From Candidatus Omnitrophota bacterium (lineage in GTDB: Bacteria; Omnitrophota; Koll11; Gygaellales; Profunditerraquicolaceae): a stretch of 15,377 bases of DNA. Numbering within the stretch: the first letter of the stretch is position 1; each line of letters begins with the position of its first letter. Shown here in pieces: positions 5,811 to 12,863 of this stretch. A program made the translations under genes and the position numbers. Location: positions 1-15,377 of the forward strand of contig JAQUNE010000016.1 of assembly GCA_028717765.1 (NCBI GenBank), in the 5' to 3' direction. The notes below the pieces were generated by a model. That model made no database searches. It saw only the letters and a list, made by a program, of their open reading frames with translations, and was not told the DNA's origin.

Positions 5811-7135
5811 TTTTTACTCTCCATTTTTTTATAGATCAGTGGAAGGTCCAGCCCCATTGAATACATGAGTTTGGCGTAATTGCGTTTCATTTCGTAATCA
5901 CTGATACAATAATTTACCTGTGCCCTGGTCTGCAGGCTGATCGCCTCGAGCACGTCAGTGGTAGTGGCCACTCCGGCATTGTATTTGGTGCGGAAAAAAC
6001 GTACATTTTCATCGGCCTGCTCTAAAGCATCATGCGCAACCTGCACCTTTTCGCAAGAATTCTTCAGGCCGTAAAAGCTATCTTCGATCTCAAATTTGAT
6101 ATCCTCGGTAATTTTACCTTTTTGCTCAGTAAGTTTTCTTTGCTTGGAGCGCTCCTTGAGTAATTGCGAATAAGCAGCTCCGCCGTCATAGAGGTTCATT
6201 TTTGCACCCAACTCAATAGACGTGTTTGTTGTGTGTGTGGAGAATTTATTCTGTTGATAGTTGTATGCGGCGTCGGCAAAAACCTCAGGAAGATTCTCTA
6301 CTGCTTTGGCTTTTTGGGTCAGGACTGAAGCCTGGATCTGATCAGCATAAAAGGTGATCTCCGGCCTCAAAGTCATTGCTAGATTCCAGGCATTTTCCAT
6401 TTCCGGAAACTCCGGAGTAACCATGGGGATATCCTGGACCCGGATCTTTTCGCGCAGCGGCAAGGCAAGCAGGTTATTCAGCCTGGCAACTGCTGTTTCC
6501 TGGCTATTGCGCGCCGCGATTAATTTCTGCTTGGCATCGGCAAGCCTGACTTTAGCCGGCAGTAAATCGTTTTCCACCGCAGAACCATTATCATAAAGCT
6601 GCTGGATATCATTAAGGTAAGCATTCAGGCTCTCTACTTCTTTCTCAAAAACCAGGATCATCTTTTCGCTTTCTAAAAGATTGAAATACGCCACAATAAA
6701 TTCCAGAGTAGCCAGGCGTTTCACGCTTTCCGTATTTGCCTGTGTGGCTTTATATAATTCTCTTGAGGCCTTAAAACTATGCAGGCTCTTTCCAAAATCA
6801 AAGATCGTCTGATAGACGTCGAATCCATAAGCTAAAGGATCCTTATCCCCGGTTTCAATTGCTGTGGCGCCTAACAACACTCCCGGAGCATTCTCATTAA
6901 AGGTTTTATTTGCAAATCCGCTTAATTGCGGCAGAAGCGATGAACGCGCGAGGAGCGAATCCTGAAAGGCGATATCATTATCAGGGAGTGCCACTTTAAT
7001 CAAACGGCTATTTTTTAACAAGAGGTCAATCCCCTGAGAAATCGTGATCAGGCGAGATTCTTCAGCAAAAGCGCTGCGGCTAATAAAAAGTACCAGCGCT
7101 ATAAGAATCAAGTTAAGATTTCTTTTGCAGATCAT
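5807..7135 (-). CDS. TolC-family outer-membrane channel of the EmrAB-type pump
   Basis: A 442-residue protein with a Sec signal peptide (cleavage near Ala24-Glu25, SRSAFA-EES) and no lipobox cysteine. Two homologous halves of long amphipathic helices (about 30-230 and 250-430) interrupted by beta-strands give the TolC fold; family landmarks include FDFGKS (about 115) and LYDGGAAYSQ (about 316). It supplies the outer-membrane exit duct for the EmrA/EmrB pair encoded next. The start overlaps the TetR stop by one base (TAATG, 7137-7133), and the end overlaps the adaptor start, so the four genes form one translationally coupled operon. Confidence 0.92.
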   Translation of the reverse strand: MICKRNLNLILIALVLFISRSAFAEESRLITISQGIDLLLKNSRLIKVALPDNDIAFQDSLLARSSLLPQLSGFANKTFNENAPGVLLGATAIETGDKDPLAYGFDVYQTIFDFGKSLHSFKASRELYKATQANTESVKRLATLEFIVAYFNLLESEKMILVFEKEVESLNAYLNDIQQLYDNGSAVENDLLPAKVRLADAKQKLIAARNSQETAVARLNNLLALPLREKIRVQDIPMVTPEFPEMENAWNLAMTLRPEITFYADQIQASVLTQKAKAVENLPEVFADAAYNYQQNKFSTHTTNTSIELGAKMNLYDGGAAYSQLLKERSKQRKLTEQKGKITEDIKFEIEDSFYGLKNSCEKVQVAHDALEQADENVRFFRTKYNAGVATTTDVLEAISLQTRAQVNYCISDYEMKRNYAKLMYSMGLDLPLIYKKMESKK

Positions 7136-7791
7136 TATCTTTTCTTTGCTCCGCTTAAAAATAGATCCATGATCAACCTGGAGGTTTCTTTTAAATCCTT
7201 TTTCTCCTGGCTTTCCTTTTCACACCAGCTAAAAATAAAAGAAGTAACGATCGATTCAAGCAGGCTGCTAATCTGTTTAGGGTTGGCGTCCTTCCTGATC
7301 AACCCTTCTGCCTGTGCTTGCTTGATCAGTTCAATTGAAAAATCTCTATGCTTCTGAGTAAGCGTTGATTTGGCGAGCCGGTTTTTTATCGACCAATGGC
7401 TTTCTTCCTGGACGAATATGCGGAAGAAATCCTGATTTCGCTCAAAAAACTGTAAACTTTCGTAAATCAGGACTTCAAGTTGCGCGCGCGCCCCTTTTAT
7501 CTGTGCGGTTTTTACCTTTAAGATATGCAGCAGCTCGTGGATTTTTTCTTCAACGATCGAGAAATAAAGGGAATTTTTGTCGTCAAAATAAAGATAGACT
7601 GTGCCGGTGGCGTACTCTGCCTGGCGGGCAATATCCTGAATGGTGGCTTTATGGAATCCTTTTAGGGCAAAGACATGTTCAGCAGCCCGGATGATATCGG
7701 TTTTTCGTAAGAGCTTGTGCCGCTCTTTACGGCCCAAAGGACAAGTTGGGGATTCCTGGGTTATTGTTGGATTTAATGAATATATATTCAT
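7135..7791 (-). CDS. TetR/AcrR-family repressor of the efflux operon
   Basis: A 218-residue regulator. After an unusual 30-residue leader, the N-terminal DNA-binding domain runs from about 31 to 80: RAAEHVFALKGFHKATIQDI, then ARQAEYATGTVYLYF with the TetR recognition-helix pattern TGTVYLYF at 62-69. The remaining helices form the divergent ligand-binding and dimerisation domain. It is the first gene of the operon and probably represses its own transcription until a pump substrate binds. The promoter's -10 ends seven bases before ATG 7791, so the message is probably leaderless, and two operator-like palindromes overlap the promoter and the start codon. There is no alternative Met before the DNA-binding domain. 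Confidence 0.92.
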   Translation of the reverse strand: MNIYSLNPTITQESPTCPLGRKERHKLLRKTDIIRAAEHVFALKGFHKATIQDIARQAEYATGTVYLYFDDKNSLYFSIVEEKIHELLHILKVKTAQIKGARAQLEVLIYESLQFFERNQDFFRIFVQEESHWSIKNRLAKSTLTQKHRDFSIELIKQAQAEGLIRKDANPKQISSLLESIVTSFIFSWCEKESQEKKDLKETSRLIMDLFLSGAKKR

Positions 7792-7811
7792 ATTTATGAT
7801 TATACATTCAT
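7776..7811 (-). promoter_or_regulatory. Two tandem operator-like 16-bp sites for the TetR regulator
   Basis: Site 1 (7776-7791) is the perfect palindrome ATGAATATATATTCAT and includes the start codon. Site 2 (7796-7811), ATGATTATACATTCAT on the plus strand, matches it in 14 of 16 positions and overlaps the -10 box. The sites start exactly 20 bp apart, about two helical turns, so both would present the same face. Binding would block both RNA polymerase and early transcription. Assignment to this TetR is inferred from position. Confidence 0.65.
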
Positions 7812-7826
7812 TTTTTTATTTTGCAA
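7799..7826 (-). promoter_or_regulatory. Promoter of the TetR-TolC-EmrA-EmrB operon
   Basis: -35 TTGCAA (7826-7821, 4/6), spacer 16 bp, -10 TATAAT (7804-7799, 6/6). The start site would be at about 7791-7793, on or next to the ATG, with no room for a Shine-Dalgarno. Confidence 0.65.
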
Positions 7827-7857
7827 GTAAAATTTTGGCAGGGCTTAATTCTTATTT

Positions 7858-10800
7858 TTATTTGTTCTGTTGAGTAATTTTATCCGGATGGCGTTCAAGC
7901 TTTGAGAATACTTCATAGGCGCAGGGAACAACAAAGAGTGTCAAGATCGTAGAAAGTAAAACTCCTCCGATAACAGAAACCGCCATCGGTACCATTACCT
8001 CCGAACCCGGCCCGATAGCTAATGCCTCAGGAGTTGCGGCTGCAATCATGGCAATAGAAGTCATGAGAATTGGCCTTAAGCGTATGGGGCAAGCATCTAA
8101 AAGCGCTTCTTTTACCCCCATCCCCTGCTTGCGCCGGACATTAGTAAAATCAACAAGGAGAATAGAGTTTTTCTTTACAATACCCATCAGCAAAATCAGG
8201 CCGATCATACTATAAAGATTAAGCGAATTACGCGTTAAGAAAAGGAATAAAAAGGCTCCGCTGATACTAAATGGTAATGCCAAAAGTACGGTAAAGGGAT
8301 GAATAAAACTGTTGAATTGTGTTCCAAGAATCATATAAGCAACAAAAATTCCCAAAAAGAGGGCAAAGATCAAACTCTGGAAAGATTCCTTAAAAGCCTG
8401 CGAACCTCCGGAAAAAACCAAGCGGTAATCTTTTGGAAGGACTTCTTTGCCAATTTTTAAAACCGCATCCAAAGCCTCTTGCTGGGAATGGCCAGAGACA
8501 GGATTTGCGTAAATACTCACCGCGCGCTCACGGTTCTTACGGGTAATTGAAAATAAAGAAGGCTTTTCATTCGCGGTCACTACTGCCGATAGAGGCACCA
8601 CCTCGCCAAATTCATTACGTACCCACATTCTTTGCACGTCTTTTGTATTTGAGCGGTCAGCTTCAGCTAAGCGCACACGGATGTCATAACGTTTACCGCG
8701 GCTGGTAAATTTTCCATTACGCACCCCTCCTACCATAGCATTAATAGTGTCCGCTATAGAAAGCACGCTTACGCCATGCTCTGCTGCTTTCTGCCGGTCC
8801 GGATAAACTTGCAACTCAGGCATTCCGAGCTGATAATCGGTATCAACATCTACCATTGCCCCGGAAGCCTTCATCCGTTTCATGATCTCTTGGCTAAACT
8901 GGCCTAATTTTTCCCAATCCGGCCCGCGCACTGTAAATTCAACTGGAAATCCGCGTTGCGCAGTAAATCCTGATAAGGAAAGATCCTGAATAGAAGCACG
9001 GTCTACTCCGGGCATACTATTGAACTCCTTACGTGTTATTTGCATAAAATCCTGCTGAGTTTCATGATGGCCGTTTAATAGCGGCCTTTGCTTTACAGGC
9101 TTCATTGTAATAAAAATAAACCCCTGATTTACCTGGTTTCCGGAAAAACTGCCTACCACACTATAATAAGTTGCTACTTCGGGGCGCTGCATGAGGAATT
9201 TCTCTGCTTGCTTAAAGAGCTCATCGGTTTTTTCTATGGAACTTCCCAGAGGCAGATTTATGCGCGCAAGAAATCTGCTTTGATCTTGTGGAGGAATAAA
9301 TTCTTTTTTCAAGATCATCGATAACCCTAAAGACAAAACAAAAACTACTACCGCGATAAACAAAATTGTCTTCGGCCATTCCAATATGAACTTAAGTGTG
9401 GCGCGATAACTATCTGATAGCCCTTTCATAAGCTTATCAATGGCTTTTCCCAGTCTTGTGGTGTGCCCCACAGCTAAAAATTGCGAACATCTCATCGGCG
9501 TGATCGTCAATGCCTCAAGCAAAGAAAAAATTACTGCCACTGAGATCGTAACTCCGAACTGGAAAAAGAATTTTCCCACAATCCCTTCCATAAAGATCAC
9601 TGGGATAAAGATCGCTAAAATTGCGATAGACGCTGCGATAGCGGCAAAAGTAATCTCCCGTGCTCCGGACAGAGCCGCTTCTTTTCGCGCTAGGCCCTGT
9701 TCCTGATAACGCGAAATATTCTCCAGGACCATGATCGCATCATCGACAACAATCCCTATAACTAAAGAAAGCCCAAGCATGGTAAAGACATTTATCGTAA
9801 ATCCCGCAAAATAAAGGATAAAAAACGCTCCCATAATAGAAAAAGGAATGGATAAAAGCACGTTAACATTAGCGCTCCAGGAGCCTAAAAATAAATAGCA
9901 GACCAGTGAAGTGAGGATGACCGAAAGTAAAAGATTAAATTTTAACTCATTAACCGAATCTTTAATAAATTGGGTAGTATCAAAAACTACATCGAGGTGC
10001 ATACCGGCAGGTAAACCTTTTTGCAGCTCTGCCATTCTGCGTTTTACGCCATCTGCCACTGCCACAGCGTTTGTACCGCGCTGCTTAACTATTCCTAAAC
10101 CAACTGAAGGCTTTCCCTGACTACGCGAAATCCTGCGGATATCTGCCAAGCCATCCTCGACACTTCCCACGTCACCAATTCGCAGGCTCTTCCAAATCGG
10201 CCCTCCGCGCACACGCGTGGGGATAGTAAGATTTTCAAATTGCTCCGGGGTCGTTGCTTCACCATAAACCCTGACATTAATTTCTTTAGGGCCAGTGTCG
10301 ATATATCCGGAAGGGATATCCGCGTGCTGAAAATTTATCGCGTTGAGCACGTCTTCCACGGTAAGTTCCATTTGCTGCATCTTTTCTGCGTCTAACCAAA
10401 CGCGAAGATTTGGATCAACATATCCGCCTAACCTGATATCTCCTACCCCAGGTACAATAGTAAACTGATCTTTTAAAGTTTCATTGGTATAACGGCATAA
10501 ATCTTTTACCGAGCGGTCACCGGAAAGCGCTAAAAACATAATCGGTTGGTCTTCGGGGTTAGTTTTAGTGACAACAGGCGGGTCGATATCGCGCGGTAAA
10601 TTCCTTTGCGCCTGAGCAATCTTGGTTTGCACCTCTTGCAGAGCTACATCTATATTGCGGTTAAGGTTAAACTCGAGCGTAATTTGCGCATTTCCTTGCA
10701 TTGATACAGAAGTAACTTCTTTTAATCCTTCAACACTCATCACCGCGTTTTCAATAATATCGGTGACATCGGTTTCCATGACTTCCGGGGCAGCGCCTTC

Positions 10801-10953
10801 CCATGTAACTGAAACCGAAACCACCGGAAAATCCACATCAGGCAGCTGGCTAACCCCTAAACGCTGGAAGCCTATCCAACCGAAAACCAGCACGCCAATC
10901 ATCAGCATCCAGCCAAAAACGGGATTTTTAATCGAGATATCGGATAGTGTCAT
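7858..10953 (-). CDS. RND efflux pump (HAE-1 / AcrB-like inner-membrane subunit)
   Basis: A complete 1031-residue RND permease with 12 expected membrane helices and two large periplasmic loops (about 35-335 and 555-860) forming porter and docking domains. Proton-relay residues are present: Asp404-Asp405 in GIVVDDAIMVLENI (helix 4) and Lys928-Asn929 in GIVKKNSILLVDF (helix 10), equivalent to AcrB Asp407/Asp408/Lys940. It exports drugs, dyes or fatty compounds in exchange for protons as a trimer. The sequence is of the HAE-1 type (drug class), not the HME metal class. The start overlaps the TolC stop as ATGA (10953-10950). The usual membrane-fusion adaptor gene is absent from this operon. No clear terminator follows the stop at 7858. 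Confidence 0.95.
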   Translation of the reverse strand: MTLSDISIKNPVFGWMLMIGVLVFGWIGFQRLGVSQLPDVDFPVVSVSVTWEGAAPEVMETDVTDIIENAVMSVEGLKEVTSVSMQGNAQITLEFNLNRNIDVALQEVQTKIAQAQRNLPRDIDPPVVTKTNPEDQPIMFLALSGDRSVKDLCRYTNETLKDQFTIVPGVGDIRLGGYVDPNLRVWLDAEKMQQMELTVEDVLNAINFQHADIPSGYIDTGPKEINVRVYGEATTPEQFENLTIPTRVRGGPIWKSLRIGDVGSVEDGLADIRRISRSQGKPSVGLGIVKQRGTNAVAVADGVKRRMAELQKGLPAGMHLDVVFDTTQFIKDSVNELKFNLLLSVILTSLVCYLFLGSWSANVNVLLSIPFSIMGAFFILYFAGFTINVFTMLGLSLVIGIVVDDAIMVLENISRYQEQGLARKEAALSGAREITFAAIAASIAILAIFIPVIFMEGIVGKFFFQFGVTISVAVIFSLLEALTITPMRCSQFLAVGHTTRLGKAIDKLMKGLSDSYRATLKFILEWPKTILFIAVVVFVLSLGLSMILKKEFIPPQDQSRFLARINLPLGSSIEKTDELFKQAEKFLMQRPEVATYYSVVGSFSGNQVNQGFIFITMKPVKQRPLLNGHHETQQDFMQITRKEFNSMPGVDRASIQDLSLSGFTAQRGFPVEFTVRGPDWEKLGQFSQEIMKRMKASGAMVDVDTDYQLGMPELQVYPDRQKAAEHGVSVLSIADTINAMVGGVRNGKFTSRGKRYDIRVRLAEADRSNTKDVQRMWVRNEFGEVVPLSAVVTANEKPSLFSITRKNRERAVSIYANPVSGHSQQEALDAVLKIGKEVLPKDYRLVFSGGSQAFKESFQSLIFALFLGIFVAYMILGTQFNSFIHPFTVLLALPFSISGAFLFLFLTRNSLNLYSMIGLILLMGIVKKNSILLVDFTNVRRKQGMGVKEALLDACPIRLRPILMTSIAMIAAATPEALAIGPGSEVMVPMAVSVIGGVLLSTILTLFVVPCAYEVFSKLERHPDKITQQNK

Positions 10954-12263
10954 TCTATTATTGTGATTGTGTTTGGGCTAATCTCACCAGCAGCAGCTAA
11001 TAACTGCCAGTAGAAACGTTTACTTTCGTATGAAGTATGGATATAACTTCTTCGCACGTCTCCTAAATTCTGTATTGCAGTCAAAACATCCAGATTATTC
11101 ACCACGTTTAGTTTATAGTCCTGGGTTTGTAAATGATAACTTAATTCAGCAGCTTTCAAAGCTTTTCCCAGCGTCTTTCTTCTTAAAATAGATATCTGCA
11201 TATTTACATACGCATCATGAATATTCTGAAGGGCAATCCTTCCTAACCTGCCATAGAGCAGCTCGCTCTGCTTTGCCACAGAATTAGCTTCTTTAACCTG
11301 GCCATAAGTCGTGGTCCCTTCAAAAATAGGAACATTCACTGAAAGTAAGGCATCCCATTTGCTGTCTGCTGGGCTAGAAGAGCGATGGCTAAAATAGTCG
11401 CCCTCTAAATTTACTGAAGGAAAAAATCCACTTCTGGCAACGGTGATCTTTTCCTGGTTCAACTTCCAGGCATAATAAGAAGCTTTTACATCCGGACGCA
11501 GAGATGCCTCTGCCAGATATTGAGATTCTGGTTTTATATTAAACTCAAACTTCGATTCCGCTATTTTGTCAAAGGGCTTGCCGATTAAAAATTCAAGCAG
11601 TTGACGTACTAAAAGTTCCTGATTTCTATCCAACTGGATCTCGGCTTGAAGGCTATAAAGCTGGTATTCTGTAGTCACAACTTCACTTGCCCTGGATTTA
11701 CCTATATCCTGGCGCGTCTTTAATTCTTTCACCCGGTCATTCAACGCAAACTCAATTGTCTTAAGCGCACTAAGGTCATGTTGAATTTCCAAAAGCAGAT
11801 AAAACGCATCAGAAACATCCACAAAAAGTAGTTGTTCCGCGCGCCACTTCTCCTGTTGACGCTGGTTCTTTTCAAGGCCACTTCCCTTGATTGCGGCAAA
11901 TTCTTTAAAACCGGAGAATAAATCCTGCGTAAAGGTGAATTTTGCTTCATAAGTCTTATTGAGCGAAGTATTGCTGGATTGATTCCTGGTTTGCCCGTGG
12001 GAAAAAGAAACCTGAGGCATAATAGTGCCGAATGCCTCCAGGAAATGGGCCTCGGCAATTTTGATCTGTTCAGCATCTATGGCAATAATTTCGCTTTGCT
12101 TTAAGGCAAGTTTATAGCAATCTCCAAGCGTAAGGAATTCATTTGTAGGAAAATATTCTTTTTTCACAAGATCGTCGATCTCGGTTTGTGTATTATCATC
12201 TGCACCAAAAACTAAGATAGGCAAAAATAATATAATAATTAAACTTTTTATTAGGATTTTCAT
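10950..12263 (-). CDS. TolC-family outer-membrane channel of the RND operon
   Basis: A 437-residue protein with a Sec signal peptide (first 20 residues, cleavage near VFG-ADD) and no lipobox. Two repeats of long helices with beta-hairpins follow; landmarks are LTLGDCYKLALKQS (about 45-58), FTFTQDLFSGFKEF (about 110-123) and NVPIFEGTTTYGQVKEA in the second half. It differs substantially from the other TolC-like protein in this window, so each pump seems to have its own exit duct. It lies 10 bp after the MarR stop; the Shine-Dalgarno is weak (A-rich), suggesting coupled translation. Confidence 0.92.
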   Translation of the reverse strand: MKILIKSLIIILFLPILVFGADDNTQTEIDDLVKKEYFPTNEFLTLGDCYKLALKQSEIIAIDAEQIKIAEAHFLEAFGTIMPQVSFSHGQTRNQSSNTSLNKTYEAKFTFTQDLFSGFKEFAAIKGSGLEKNQRQQEKWRAEQLLFVDVSDAFYLLLEIQHDLSALKTIEFALNDRVKELKTRQDIGKSRASEVVTTEYQLYSLQAEIQLDRNQELLVRQLLEFLIGKPFDKIAESKFEFNIKPESQYLAEASLRPDVKASYYAWKLNQEKITVARSGFFPSVNLEGDYFSHRSSSPADSKWDALLSVNVPIFEGTTTYGQVKEANSVAKQSELLYGRLGRIALQNIHDAYVNMQISILRRKTLGKALKAAELSYHLQTQDYKLNVVNNLDVLTAIQNLGDVRRSYIHTSYESKRFYWQLLAAAGEISPNTITIIE

Positions 12264-12273
12264 TTCTTTTTTA

Positions 12274-12726
12274 TTATTTTCTTCTTGTATTTGGAAGGGA
12301 GGCAGTAATTTTTACGACCTGTTCGAGAATATTAAGGTAATGTTCTCTATCCTTCGGGGAGATTTTTCCAAAAACCTTTATTAATGCTTGTGTTTTTTGT
12401 TTACTTATATTTTCAATTATCCCTTTTCCTTTAGCAGTCGACTCTATCCATACAATACGACGATCATGAAGATCATCTTTCCTGACAACCAACCCCTGAT
12501 GTATAAGCCTATCGATCAGCCCAGTTGTGGCAGGAGGCGAAATCTTCAGGTGCTTTGCTAAATAATTCATTTTGCTCTTACCATTACGCTCAAGATAATT
12601 TAACAGCCAAAACTGGGGCAAAGTTATTTCGCCTCTGGTTAAATAATTATTTTCGTATTGTTTGAAACCTCGGATGATTTGGGGGAATAATTCGATTACC
12701 CTGCTTGCAAATTCCTCGATATTCAT
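12274..12726 (-). CDS. MarR-family regulator of the TolC-RND operon
   Basis: A 150-residue regulator starting at ATG 12726 with GAGG 5 nt upstream. An open frame extends to 12798, but that region holds the promoter, so the short start is correct. The winged helix-turn-helix spans about 34-102: LPQFWLLNYLERNG, MNYLAKHL, then the recognition helix SPPATTGLIDRLIHQGLV and the wing DLHDRR (85-90), the MarR signature. It is first in the MarR-TolC-RND operon and probably represses it until a small ligand, perhaps a pump substrate, binds. Inverted repeats lie in its promoter and leader. Confidence 0.93.
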   Translation of the reverse strand: MNIEEFASRVIELFPQIIRGFKQYENNYLTRGEITLPQFWLLNYLERNGKSKMNYLAKHLKISPPATTGLIDRLIHQGLVVRKDDLHDRRIVWIESTAKGKGIIENISKQKTQALIKVFGKISPKDREHYLNILEQVVKITASLPNTRRK

Positions 12727-12738
12727 TTCGCCTCTATT

Positions 12739-12777
12739 ATAGTTAATACTACGAACTATTGACTGTATAAAGTATAC
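12739..12777 (-). promoter_or_regulatory. Inverted repeats, candidate MarR operators
   Basis: GTATA-aag-TATAC (12765-12777) overlaps the -10 box. ATAGTT-9 nt-AACTAT (12739-12759) lies just downstream of the predicted start site, and a further ATAGTT copy is at 12788-12793 overlapping the -35. Position and symmetry fit an autoregulated MarR gene, but the region is AT-rich and the arms are short. Confidence 0.45.
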
Positions 12778-12798
12778 ATATATATTTATAGTTGTCAA
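12771..12798 (-). promoter_or_regulatory. Promoter of the MarR-TolC-RND operon
   Basis: -35 TTGACA (12798-12793, 6/6), spacer 16 bp, -10 TATACT (12776-12771, 5/6). Start near 12764, giving a leader of about 38 nt with a Shine-Dalgarno before ATG 12726. Confidence 0.8.
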
Positions 12799-12863
12799 GT
12801 TTTTCCCTTTAGCGAAATAATGGAAGGATTGTTATTTGGTAAAAGAGATAAAACGGTAAGAAA

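Noticed and set aside
7792..7857. Terminator between the RND stop and the TetR promoter
   Set aside because: No GC-rich stem followed by a U-tract could be found; read-through from the RND operon into the TetR operon is possible.
12727..12798. Upstream start for the MarR gene (24 extra residues)
   Set aside because: It would begin at the -35 box of a strong promoter; ATG 12726 has its own Shine-Dalgarno.
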